52,518 nucleotides of DNA from an uncultured bacterium (GTDB lineage Bacteria; Bacteroidota; Bacteroidia; Bacteroidales; Bacteroidaceae), in the NCBI GenBank assembly GCA_905214795.1, contig CAJMNM010000021.1, forward strand, positions 1 through 52,518. The letters run 5' to 3'. Shown here piece by piece: positions 41,078-49,817 of this stretch. The notes below the pieces were generated by a model. That model made no database searches. It worked only from the letters and a program-made list of their open reading frames with translations, and had not been told where the DNA came from. The stretch's first letter is position 1, and every line of letters begins with the position of its first letter. A program made the position numbers and the translations under genes.

Positions 41078-41497
41078 TTATACCATCAAAGCGGCAACTA
41101 AAGCCAAAATAGCATAGAATTCCGGCAAAGCGGCATAAATCATAGTATTGGTCTGCACATCATGACCTTGTGCGATACCGGCAATACCGTTAGCACAAAC
41201 CTGTCCCTGACGGATACCAGAAATCATACATACCAGACCGACACCTAAACCGATACCTAACATCAACGGACCTTCAGTAGTAAAATCGCGACCCATAGAC
41301 ATCAGGAATGCCACGAAACCATAAAGTCCCTGTGTAGCAGGAAGCGCAGACAAAATCATGTAACTGGCAGATTTTGAAGGATTCTTCTTCAATGCTCCCT
41401 CAGCAGCATTACCTGCAATTGTTGTACCATAGCAACTTCCGATTCCGGACAAAGCCAACATTAATCCCAAACCGAGATAACCTAAAATTTCATTCAT
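41078..41497 (-). CDS. ntpK: V-type ATPase subunit K (membrane rotor ring)
   Basis: 139 residues forming two membrane hairpins (four segments). The rotor residues match those that bind sodium in Enterococcus hirae NtpK: Thr55-Gln56 in 'LPATQGLYGF', Gln97 in 'SGIRQGQVCANGI', and the essential Glu126 in 'PEFYAILALV'. The pattern suggests that the ring carries sodium, not protons. It is the last gene of the operon, 25 bases after the I subunit. Confidence 0.93.
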   Translation of the reverse strand: MNEILGYLGLGLMLALSGIGSCYGTTIAGNAAEGALKKNPSKSASYMILSALPATQGLYGFVAFLMSMGRDFTTEGPLMLGIGLGVGLVCMISGIRQGQVCANGIAGIAQGHDVQTNTMIYAALPEFYAILALVAALMV

Positions 41498-41522
41498 AAT
41501 TCTAATTGATTTTATTTGTTAT

Positions 41523-43367
41523 TTAATTGTTATTATTTTTAATCACAGCAAATGGTTTATAAGCTTCGCCCTTGCCTTCGTAACCTGAATTCTTGAAGTA
41601 TTCCACAAACGTCAGACGTAACGGATGAACAAAAGCACTCAGACAGGACATCGCAATATTCAAGGTATGGCCGAATACAAGAATCAGGCCACAGCATATA
41701 ATACCGATAACACCGCCGGCCGCATCCTGAACCATAAAAGCCAACTGATTGAATACTCCTCCAAGCATACCTCCAGCCAAACCTAAAGCATACAAACGGA
41801 TATAGGAAAGCACATCACCCAACAGACCGGTAGCCATGTTATAGGTATCCCATAATCCGGCGCCGATATTGACAAAAACATTACGACGAATGTCATTAAG
41901 CAAATAAATGCCGATAGCCGAGATACTGCCTATGACAATAAAAGCAGTTGTAGTCACTTCCTCAGAAATGACTTTCATAAAAGACAATCCACCGGTACAG
42001 ACGAAGCCTACCACCAAAAGAAGCCAGCCCCAATTACTGAGCGATTCCTTAAAACCATAACGCACAGTCGAACAGATAGCTTTAACCGTCATAGCAATGC
42101 AAATATGGATAACACCAATAATCAAAGCCAACAACATCTGCTTGTCATAACTGGTATCTCCTATCTTTCCTACAATCATAAATTGCTTAATGCTATCCGG
42201 TAAATTAATATCGAACAGACTCACGCCGAAGAATGTACCCAGAACAGCTCCGAATACAGTTGTTGCTATACCTAAGGTAATCACCAGATTCATCAGACCG
42301 GACAAAGACTTTGACAGTTTGTGCTTCAAGAAAAATCCTAGTGCAATCAAAACAAGACCGTAACCGGAATCTCCCATACAAAATGCAAAGAACAGCGTAA
42401 AGAACGGTGCAATGAGCGGTGTAGGATCAAATTCGCCATAATCCGGCATACCATACATGCCCGTCAACACCTCATACATGCGTGCGAAGGCGTTATTCTT
42501 AAGCAAAATAGGGGCATTGTCAGCCTTGGTAGCCTTACGGCTCTCATAATATACATCCTTTCCGGCCAGAAAGGCAGACAACTGTGCTTCCTTCTCTTCC
42601 GGAATCCAGCCTTGCAAAACCATCAGTTTATCTCCTGCCGCATGGGCAGTTCCAAGAACCACTTCATCGAAAGCGATAGAAGAACGATATTCAGCTTCCA
42701 AAGCTTTTAAATCAGACAGATGTTCGTTTGCCAAGTCCACCAATGCGTCACGACACGTTTTGCAGGCATCTTCTTCTGTCTGAATCTGCTTACGGAGGTC
42801 ACTTAAAGCAACCTGAGGACGACGCACCAATTCGGCATTGACATCAAGCACCTTACCTATAGGAGTCACTGTAACAAAATACAGACGTCCCTTAGCCTCG
42901 TTAACCGGAATGGCATTATACAGTTCTTCCCACTCCTTCTGATAATCTTTCGTCGGACAGATAAAGAAATTCATCTCATACCCAATCTGACGTAAGCCTT
43001 CAACCCGTGACGGCGAAAACTCGCCCCATGGTGACAATGCGTCTTCTTCTTTCCTGATTCTTTGAATATTCAGTTCATGTGTATGAATCTCATCATTCAG
43101 CTTATCTGCATCGGCTACATATTTACAGGCACCATTAGCTGTTCCCTCAGCCAGCCTGTCTGGACCAGCAAGTACTGAAAGCTGTTCAATCAAGGTATGC
43201 AAATGTTCTGTACTCCGCATTTTATTCTCCAAAGCCGGAGAAGACTCTATAAATCCCTCCTGCGCAGTCTCAACATGCAATACACCTATGTTCTGAATCT
43301 CTTTCAAGAAAGCCTCATATTCCTTATAATAAATAAGAAATGTCAGTTTTTTCATTTTAGCAATCAT
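41523..43367 (-). CDS. ntpI: V-type ATPase subunit I (a subunit)
   Basis: 614 residues. The N-terminal half (about 1-310) is a charged stalk domain that contacts the peripheral stalks. The C-terminal half has about eight membrane segments ('FFTLFFAFCMGDSGYGLVLIALG', 'VITLGIATTVFGAVLGTFFG', 'DVLSYIRLYALGLAGGMLGGVFNQLA'). The last of these contains the conserved arginine of 'SYIRLYALGLA' that exchanges ions with the rotor glutamate. It overlaps the D subunit by four bases. Confidence 0.94.
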   Translation of the reverse strand: MIAKMKKLTFLIYYKEYEAFLKEIQNIGVLHVETAQEGFIESSPALENKMRSTEHLHTLIEQLSVLAGPDRLAEGTANGACKYVADADKLNDEIHTHELNIQRIRKEEDALSPWGEFSPSRVEGLRQIGYEMNFFICPTKDYQKEWEELYNAIPVNEAKGRLYFVTVTPIGKVLDVNAELVRRPQVALSDLRKQIQTEEDACKTCRDALVDLANEHLSDLKALEAEYRSSIAFDEVVLGTAHAAGDKLMVLQGWIPEEKEAQLSAFLAGKDVYYESRKATKADNAPILLKNNAFARMYEVLTGMYGMPDYGEFDPTPLIAPFFTLFFAFCMGDSGYGLVLIALGFFLKHKLSKSLSGLMNLVITLGIATTVFGAVLGTFFGVSLFDINLPDSIKQFMIVGKIGDTSYDKQMLLALIIGVIHICIAMTVKAICSTVRYGFKESLSNWGWLLLVVGFVCTGGLSFMKVISEEVTTTAFIVIGSISAIGIYLLNDIRRNVFVNIGAGLWDTYNMATGLLGDVLSYIRLYALGLAGGMLGGVFNQLAFMVQDAAGGVIGIICCGLILVFGHTLNIAMSCLSAFVHPLRLTFVEYFKNSGYEGKGEAYKPFAVIKNNNN

Positions 43368-43969
43368 GCCTCGGCCTCCTTTCTTTTCTCTTGTATCGTC
43401 TTTAAAATCTTTTGAGAAGACTTAGACAGATTCTCTTCGTCTTCCATAAAGCGTTTGATTTTACGCAGTGCATCTTCATATCCCGGAATCTGCACCTTCT
43501 CAAAAAGGTTAACTTTCTGAGTGGTTTTCTTACGCGAAAATTCCAACAGGTTCAGTTTTGCCTGTGCAAATTCCTTTTCAATAGCAGTCTTGGCAAGTCC
43601 CTGAAGCAGGGCTATACCATCGTAAAACCATTTGGGACGATGGAACAAACTAAACGGACGAACTTCAAGTTCAACGCTGTCAAGCACCGGTACACGTACG
43701 CCTGCAATTTTCTTCACATTTAAATGGACATCCTTGACACCTACAATAGTAGGATCGAACTCACTCCATAATGCAAACATGGCATCGTAGGCTTGTATCT
43801 GGCTCTCCAACTTCCGTTCCAGCTCCGCTACTTCAGCCTTGCATTTTTTCACCTCCATACGTAACGCACTTTCCTTGTTCTTTATAATCGGCAAAGTACG
43901 TACACGCATTTTGAGCTGTTTCTCAAGCTGTTGTAACGACGTCTTATTATATTGGAATTTAATAGCCAT
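43364..43969 (-). CDS. ntpD: V-type ATPase subunit D (central shaft)
   Basis: 201 residues, almost entirely helical: an N-terminal antiparallel helix 'NKTSLQQLEKQLKMRVRTLPIIKNKESALRMEV' and a C-terminal one 'LRKIKRFMEDEENLSKSSQKILKTIQ', as in the rotating central stalk. A short beta-rich insert (about 90-120) separates them. It lies 12 bases after subunit B. Confidence 0.9.
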   Translation of the reverse strand: MAIKFQYNKTSLQQLEKQLKMRVRTLPIIKNKESALRMEVKKCKAEVAELERKLESQIQAYDAMFALWSEFDPTIVGVKDVHLNVKKIAGVRVPVLDSVELEVRPFSLFHRPKWFYDGIALLQGLAKTAIEKEFAQAKLNLLEFSRKKTTQKVNLFEKVQIPGYEDALRKIKRFMEDEENLSKSSQKILKTIQEKRKEAEA

Positions 43970-43981
43970 TAGTTCTCATAT

Positions 43982-45301
43982 TTATTTCTTCCAGTACTCG
44001 TCAACAAGTTCTTTCTTAATATTGACTTCCTCGGGTTTGAAGTACTTGCTGAACAGTCCCCAAGTCACATCGAGCATTTCCGTCGTATCCAAATTTACAT
44101 CTATAGCCAATAACTTATCAGCATAGTCTTTTGCAAAAGACAAAGCACGCTCATCATAATCGGTCAGGTCAAAACCGTTTTCCATTTTAGTCTTGGCATT
44201 GGCAGCGTCTGCATACAAACGGACAGCCGCATTCATTACTTGCGGATGATCCTTACGTGTTTTCTTTCCTGCCACAAGCTGTTTCAGACGTGACAATGAA
44301 CGGAACGGATCGACAATAACCTTACCGATATCGCTATCGCGACGAAGGAAGAGCTGACCTTCCGTAATATAACCCGTATTATCCGGTACAGCATGCGTAA
44401 TATCACCACCACTCAATGTAGTAACGGCAATAATGGTAATAGAACCTCCTGAAGGGAACTGCACGGCTTTCTCATAAATCTTAGCCAAATCAGAATAAAG
44501 TGAACCCGGCATAGAATCCTTTGACGGAATCTGGTCCATACGGTTTGACACGATAGCTAATGAATCGGCATAAGAAGTCATATCAGTAAGCAGAACCAAA
44601 ACCTTCTCATTCTTCTTAACCGCAAAATACTCGGCAGCCGTTAAGGCCATATCCGGAACCAGCAAACGCTCTACCGCAGGGTCTTCGGTAGTGTTCATGA
44701 AACTTACGATACGGTCAAGTGCACCTGCATTCGAGAATACATTCTTAAAATATAGATAGTCATCGTTGGTCATACCCATACCGCCAAGAATAATCTTATC
44801 GGTCTGCGCACGCAAAGCCACCATGGCCATAACCTGATTGAAAGGCTGGTCGGGGTCTGCAAAGAACGGAATCTTCTGTCCTGACACCAGTGTATTGTTC
44901 AGGTCAATACCGGCAATACCCGTTGCAATCAATTCTGAAGGCTGCTTACGACGAACCGGATTAACAGAAGGGCCACCGATCTCAACCTCCTCGCCTTCTA
45001 TCTCCGGACCTCCGTCAATCGGATGTCCGTAAGCGTTGAAGAAACGTCCGGCCAACTGATCGCTGACTTTCAACGAAGGAGCCTTACCCATAAAAATCAC
45101 CTCGGCATCAGTCGGAATACCGCCGGTTCCTTCAAAGACCTGAAGAGTGACTTCATCACCGGCTATCTTTACGACCTGTGCCAACTTACCGTCAACCGTA
45201 GCAAGTTCATCGGCTCCTACTCCGGTTGCCTTCAGCGTACAGGTTGCTTTTGTAATCTGACTGATTTTTGTATATATCTTTTGAAATGCTTTTGTTGCCA
45301 T
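43982..45301 (-). CDS. ntpB: V-type ATPase subunit B (regulatory)
   Basis: 439 residues. It has the beta-barrel N-terminus and nucleotide-binding fold of V-type B subunits ('GRFFNAYGHPIDGGPEI', 'FADPDQPFNQVMAMVALRAQTDKIILGGMG') without a functional P-loop, which is normal for B. The arginine finger region is near 'ITEGQLFLRRDSDIGKVIVDPFRSLSRL'. It follows A at an 11-base gap. Confidence 0.94.
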   Translation of the reverse strand: MATKAFQKIYTKISQITKATCTLKATGVGADELATVDGKLAQVVKIAGDEVTLQVFEGTGGIPTDAEVIFMGKAPSLKVSDQLAGRFFNAYGHPIDGGPEIEGEEVEIGGPSVNPVRRKQPSELIATGIAGIDLNNTLVSGQKIPFFADPDQPFNQVMAMVALRAQTDKIILGGMGMTNDDYLYFKNVFSNAGALDRIVSFMNTTEDPAVERLLVPDMALTAAEYFAVKKNEKVLVLLTDMTSYADSLAIVSNRMDQIPSKDSMPGSLYSDLAKIYEKAVQFPSGGSITIIAVTTLSGGDITHAVPDNTGYITEGQLFLRRDSDIGKVIVDPFRSLSRLKQLVAGKKTRKDHPQVMNAAVRLYADAANAKTKMENGFDLTDYDERALSFAKDYADKLLAIDVNLDTTEMLDVTWGLFSKYFKPEEVNIKKELVDEYWKK

Positions 45302-45312
45302 ATTCTTTCGTT

Positions 45313-47073
45313 TTATTTATTTGCTCTCCGTTCCTCCATTAAAGCTCTGACCTGTTGCTTGTAATCCTCGAACTTTTCACTCTTAAACTCAGAATAGTTC
45401 ATCTGTTTACAAAGGTTAATCATCTTCTTGAAATAATCCATCACTTCAAGGAAATTATCAAACTCATAATCCGCACGACAGATCTCAACAACCAGATTCA
45501 GAATATCCTCCTGGCGCTCGAGTGGAGTTACCGCATCAATTTCATCAAATGCATCCTGCTGAAGAATAACATAATCTATCACTTCTGATTTCCAGAAAAT
45601 CACATGATAATCGACCGGCACACCGTCGTCTCCAAGAATATTAATCTGCTCCGCAATCTCCTTACCTCGAAGCAGACGAGTCTTTAACTCATTGACTTTA
45701 GAGGTCCACTCTCCATTAATGTGCTTGGAAATATATTCCTCAAATTCCGGATACTCAATATACTTTGAATAAGACTCAATCGGATTAACAGCCGGATAAC
45801 GTTTCTTATCTGCACGGTCCTGCTCCAATGCATAGAAACAACGTGCAACCTTCTTGGTATTTTCTGTTACCGGTTCTTTCAGGTTACCACCTGCCGGTGA
45901 TACCGTTCCGATAAAGGTAATGGAACCAACCTCACCGTTATTCAAACGGACATATCCCGCACGACCATAGAAATTGGAAATAATAGCCGACAAATCCATT
46001 GGAAACGCATCCGGTCCTGGCAATTCCTCCATACGGTTTGACATCTCACGTAAAGCCTGCGCCCAACGAGATGTAGAATCGGCCATCAATAATACGCGCA
46101 ATCCCATTGAACGATAATATTCGGCAATAGTCATTGCTGTGTAAACAGAAGCCTCACGCGCTGCCACCGGCATATTTGAAGTATTCGCAATAATAATGGT
46201 ACGCTCCATTAACTTACGTCCCGTATGCGGATCGACAAGCTCAGGGAACTCTGTAAAAATCTCCACAACCTCATTGGCACGCTCACCACACGCCGCAATA
46301 ATCACGATATCAGCCTCGGCCTGTTTGGAAATGGCATGCTGAAGCACTGTTTTTCCAGTACCGAACGGACCAGGAATAAATCCTGTACCACCTTCCACAA
46401 TCGGATTCATTGTATCAATGGTACGAACACCCGTTTCCAATAATTTGAAAGGACGCGGTTTTTCCTTATAGTTGGTCATAGCCACTTTTACCGGCCATTT
46501 CTGCACCATAGTAACATTGATATCCTTTCCTTTCTCATCAGTCAGTACAGCAATGGTATCTTCACAAAGATAATCACCCTCTGCCACAATCGATTTCACC
46601 GTTGCAATTCCTTCCATTGCAATAGGTGCCATCATCTTCAATGGCTGATAATTCTCTTCAACCTCACCCAACCAGGCAGAGGCCTCAACCTTATCACCGA
46701 CTTTTACAATCGGTTTAAAATGCCATTTCTTATCTTTATCCAATGGATAGGTATATTGACCTCTTTTCAAAAATACACCTTCCATTTTGTCCAGGTCATT
46801 CTGCAATCCGTCATAATTCTTTGACAGCATACCCGGCCCTAAAGTTACTTCGAGCATGTGGCCGGTAAACTCAGCCTCGGCTCCGACTTTCATTCCGCGT
46901 GTACTTTCAAAAACCTGCACGTAAGCATTCTTTCCGGTGACCTTGATTACCTCGGCCATCAAACGGTCTCCACCTGTGGTGATATAACAGATTTCGTTCT
47001 GTGCCACAGGACCGTCCACCTCAATGGTCACAATGTTGGAAATTACTCCAACTACACTTCCTTTTGTTGCCAT
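45313..47073 (-). CDS. ntpA: V-type ATPase subunit A (catalytic)
   Basis: 586 residues. Walker A is 'IPGPFGTGKTVLQHAISKQ' (about residues 230-248), the catalytic Glu lies in 'ACGERANEVVEIFTEF', and Walker B in 'LRVLLMADSTSRWAQALREMSNRMEELPG'. The bulge region characteristic of the V/A-type A subunit is present around 110-180. The enzyme is a V/A type and not an F-type ATP synthase. Confidence 0.96.
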   Translation of the reverse strand: MATKGSVVGVISNIVTIEVDGPVAQNEICYITTGGDRLMAEVIKVTGKNAYVQVFESTRGMKVGAEAEFTGHMLEVTLGPGMLSKNYDGLQNDLDKMEGVFLKRGQYTYPLDKDKKWHFKPIVKVGDKVEASAWLGEVEENYQPLKMMAPIAMEGIATVKSIVAEGDYLCEDTIAVLTDEKGKDINVTMVQKWPVKVAMTNYKEKPRPFKLLETGVRTIDTMNPIVEGGTGFIPGPFGTGKTVLQHAISKQAEADIVIIAACGERANEVVEIFTEFPELVDPHTGRKLMERTIIIANTSNMPVAAREASVYTAMTIAEYYRSMGLRVLLMADSTSRWAQALREMSNRMEELPGPDAFPMDLSAIISNFYGRAGYVRLNNGEVGSITFIGTVSPAGGNLKEPVTENTKKVARCFYALEQDRADKKRYPAVNPIESYSKYIEYPEFEEYISKHINGEWTSKVNELKTRLLRGKEIAEQINILGDDGVPVDYHVIFWKSEVIDYVILQQDAFDEIDAVTPLERQEDILNLVVEICRADYEFDNFLEVMDYFKKMINLCKQMNYSEFKSEKFEDYKQQVRALMEERRANK

Positions 47074-47087
47074 ATTTTGTTTTCTTT

Positions 47088-47936
47088 TTATTTTTTATAA
47101 TCTGCCGGTATTTCCACCTCATTTTTCAGCTTATCTATCAATCCGCGGAACACTTCACTTCCCTTTTCCTTATCTATAACCATCCAGCGTTCAACAATAC
47201 TAAGCTTCACGAGGAAAGCAAATAAACGTTCTACTGAAAAATAATGGAAAAATGTTTGCTCGTCCAGCCAATCCCATTTCAAAAGATCTTGTTTACGCTC
47301 TTTCTCCATAGCATTATCCATCTCATTGATACGCATCAGTTCATCCATATATTCCAATTCAGAACCCAGTCCAAAATCACGCGCACCAGAAGTTGCCAAC
47401 GCATCTACGATCTCGCCGTCACCAACCAAATACGGTGTTGCACCAAATCCATATTTACGCGCAGACAATGCCACCAATATATTATTCACATTTAAATTAA
47501 AGGCAAACCAGTTCTTTACAAAATGATTGCCACAAGACAGAGCATACTGATAATAAGCTGAAGCCAGAACGTCTTCAGGCAATTTGTCACTCTCTTCCTT
47601 CAAATCGGCGTAACGTGCGATAAAAGAATAAATATAAGAAGGCAGTTTACGCCCAAGTTCATCTCCGAGTTTGACTTTCTCTATAGCCTCCGCAAGTTCG
47701 TCCTGTGTAAACACACCTCTATCGTCAAATGTAGCGTCTTCTCCTTTTTCCAATATCTCCAATAAATTCTGATGGTCATATTGCAAAAAGAACAAACGCA
47801 CCAATTTAGCGTCCTTCTCTGACAGCTCCGGCAGATAATTCGCTTTAAAATCCGATACAGAAAAACTCAATTTTGTATCGTCAGGCGATATATCCGGCAT
47901 TCCGGCGACTAAGCAATAATAGTTTTTCATGTTCAA
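47088..47936 (-). CDS. DUF2764 protein (V-ATPase C-like subunit of Bacteroidetes)
   Basis: 282 residues, mostly helical, starting 'NYYCLVAGMPDISPD'. It sits between the E and A subunit genes in place of the C subunit (AtpC/NtpC) of other V/A-type operons. The segment 'YGFGATPYLVGDGEIVDALATSGARDFG' is the conserved core I associate with DUF2764. A rotor-to-ring connector equivalent to subunit C/d is the natural inference from gene order. No F or G subunit genes are seen in this operon. Confidence 0.78.
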   Translation of the reverse strand: MNMKNYYCLVAGMPDISPDDTKLSFSVSDFKANYLPELSEKDAKLVRLFFLQYDHQNLLEILEKGEDATFDDRGVFTQDELAEAIEKVKLGDELGRKLPSYIYSFIARYADLKEESDKLPEDVLASAYYQYALSCGNHFVKNWFAFNLNVNNILVALSARKYGFGATPYLVGDGEIVDALATSGARDFGLGSELEYMDELMRINEMDNAMEKERKQDLLKWDWLDEQTFFHYFSVERLFAFLVKLSIVERWMVIDKEKGSEVFRGLIDKLKNEVEIPADYKK

Positions 47937-47941
47937 AACAC

Positions 47942-48529
47942 TTAGAACAGCATTTCAACCAACTGAGGACGTAAGAAATCCTTAAAATAATTAGCAAATT
48001 CCTCATCACCGAAACTCACTTTATAAGAGCCGTCAGCCGGTGAAATTGTAAAATCGGTTGCCTTACCATTGATTTTTTCAATTTTGACACCTTTTTCCAA
48101 AAGTTCCTTTGCATTGGCCTTAAAATATTTTTTCAAGGCTTCTGCATCGGCTGCGGATATTACAGCAGGCTCATCAGCCGACCAGTTCTGTGCTAAAGCA
48201 ACCATAAACTTACCCGGAAAATCTTTCATTGCTGACAAATCGGCTACTGCCGTTCCAACCAACTTATCTGAAATTACATTTACTGCTTCTGATTTTAAAG
48301 CATTCAAAGCCTGACCGGCATAAAGTTTAAGTTCTGATTTTGTGTTTGCATCCAACTCGCGAGCTTTCTTCTGTGCCTCTGCTAAAATCGCATCAGCCTG
48401 AGCCTTTGCATCGGCTAAAATTTTATCGGCACTTGCTTTTGCATCATCAACAAGACGCTTAGCTTCAGCTTCGCCTTTCTCTACTCCTTCACGATAAATT
48501 TTATCGGTCAGTTCCTGTATCTTTTCCAT
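47942..48529 (-). CDS. ntpE: V-type ATPase subunit E (peripheral stalk)
   Basis: 195 residues. The N-terminal half is a long Ala/Lys/Glu coiled-coil ('GEAEAKRLVDDAKASADKILADAKAQADAILAEA') and the C-terminal half a globular domain that binds A/B. It is the first gene of the operon, separated by 5 bases from DUF2764. The partner subunit G/H was not found in the window. Confidence 0.88.
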   Translation of the reverse strand: MEKIQELTDKIYREGVEKGEAEAKRLVDDAKASADKILADAKAQADAILAEAQKKARELDANTKSELKLYAGQALNALKSEAVNVISDKLVGTAVADLSAMKDFPGKFMVALAQNWSADEPAVISAADAEALKKYFKANAKELLEKGVKIEKINGKATDFTISPADGSYKVSFGDEEFANYFKDFLRPQLVEMLF

Positions 48530-48710
48530 CGTATTAAAATTTTATAAGATTTTCTTTTGAGCGACTAAATTAAAAACATTTTCTTGGATAACAAAGTTTA
48601 TGTTAGAAACATTTTTAACCTATTAGAGTATTTAATGGATTTTTCACGCCACAATGTCAATTTAGACCATTATTTTAGTCATTAGGTCCATCGTTTTGAA
48701 ATTAAATTGT

Positions 48711-48718
48711 TATCTTAG
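48711..48718 (+). promoter_or_regulatory. Possible -7 box of the glycosyltransferase-like gene
   Basis: TATCTTAG differs by one base from TAnnTTTG and lies 34 bases before the ATG at 48753. It also lies inside a longer frame starting at 48696, which is therefore probably not the true start. Confidence 0.35.
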
Positions 48719-48752
48719 CGCATCTAAAGAATTTTTAAAAAACGACAGCCAT

Positions 48753-49766
48753 ATGTCAGACCACCTCAATTATATTGCCACATGGTTCTACAAAGAATCT
48801 AAAGAAGAAGCCAGTTACTATCCACAAGTCGGCGGAAAAGGCGATTCTGAACTCGTCCATTCTATCTACATGAAGATTCAGGTGCCGTTTTTTACTACAT
48901 TCAGGCACTATCATTCAGACGCCCACTTGCTGTTCTATACCAACTTACACGAAGCTGACCTGCCTCAATTTCTGAACGCGTTATTTCAACGTCTGCATGT
49001 AGAAATTGTCACTCTTCCCTATCAAAGCAAGCCACCAAAAGGCTGGCATAATGCATGGCAAAATCAATTTTATGTTTACGACATTCTGAAAGACATGGAA
49101 CGCCGCATGCGTCCCACTGACACCATACTGATATGCGATGCAGACTGTTTGTGTCACAGGCCTCTCAATGATCTACTTAATCAGGTCTACCATGAAGGAA
49201 GTGCCTTATATGAATTAGCCACTCATCCACAACAATTGATTAATGGAACGACATTACAGCAGATGAATGAGTTCTATCGTCTGTGTTACCACAAAGAGCC
49301 GGAAGAACCTATTTATTATTATGGTGGAGAGTTTATCGCTTTGCGAGGTGACATCGTTAAGAAAATCAACGCAGCATTCCCCGCATTATGGGCTTTTAAT
49401 ATCGGATTAAAAGAAAACGAGCCACGTTTGCACGAAGAAGCTCATGTTTTAAGCATCCTGGCCGAACAGTTACATTTCCGTAATGCAAATGCCAACCGAT
49501 ACATTAAACGCATGTGGACTAATCCAAACTTTACAAATGTCATTAAAGGTGATGAGAATTTCAGTGTCTGGCATTTGCCTTATGAAAAAAAACGTGGACT
49601 CTATTATCTCTATAAACTACTTCAAAACAACAAAACATTTCCCAACGAAACCGAATTTTGGCAAAAAGCGGGCCTCTATTGCGGTATTCCCCAAAGAACA
49701 CCTGGAAAAAAGCTGATGGACCTGTGGGAAACCATCCGTAACAAAATGCAGGGATTATGCCATTAA
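48753..49766 (+). CDS. Glycosyltransferase-like protein (GT-A, DxD motif)
   Basis: 337 residues from the ATG at 48753. The motif 'DTILICDADCLCHRPLNDLL' (about residues 117-136) has the D-x-D of metal-dependent GT-A glycosyltransferases. 'GWHNAWQNQFYVYDIL' and the later 'YYYGGEFIALRGDIVKKINA' resemble the acceptor-site region of LgtC/GT8-like enzymes. The substrate is unknown. A flippase gene begins 51 bases downstream, with a GT4 enzyme beyond it, so polysaccharide synthesis is likely. I could not assign a named family. Confidence 0.55.
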   Translation: MSDHLNYIATWFYKESKEEASYYPQVGGKGDSELVHSIYMKIQVPFFTTFRHYHSDAHLLFYTNLHEADLPQFLNALFQRLHVEIVTLPYQSKPPKGWHNAWQNQFYVYDILKDMERRMRPTDTILICDADCLCHRPLNDLLNQVYHEGSALYELATHPQQLINGTTLQQMNEFYRLCYHKEPEEPIYYYGGEFIALRGDIVKKINAAFPALWAFNIGLKENEPRLHEEAHVLSILAEQLHFRNANANRYIKRMWTNPNFTNVIKGDENFSVWHLPYEKKRGLYYLYKLLQNNKTFPNETEFWQKAGLYCGIPQRTPGKKLMDLWETIRNKMQGLCH

Positions 49767-49781
49767 TACAACAAAATAGCG

Positions 49782-49789
49782 TATCTTTG
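49782..49789 (+). promoter_or_regulatory. -7 box of flippase gene
   Basis: TATCTTTG lies 28 bases before the start codon at 49818; a -33 element is unclear. Confidence 0.5.
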
Positions 49790-49817
49790 TCGCTGTTTTT
49801 ATATTCCCTGTTCATAC

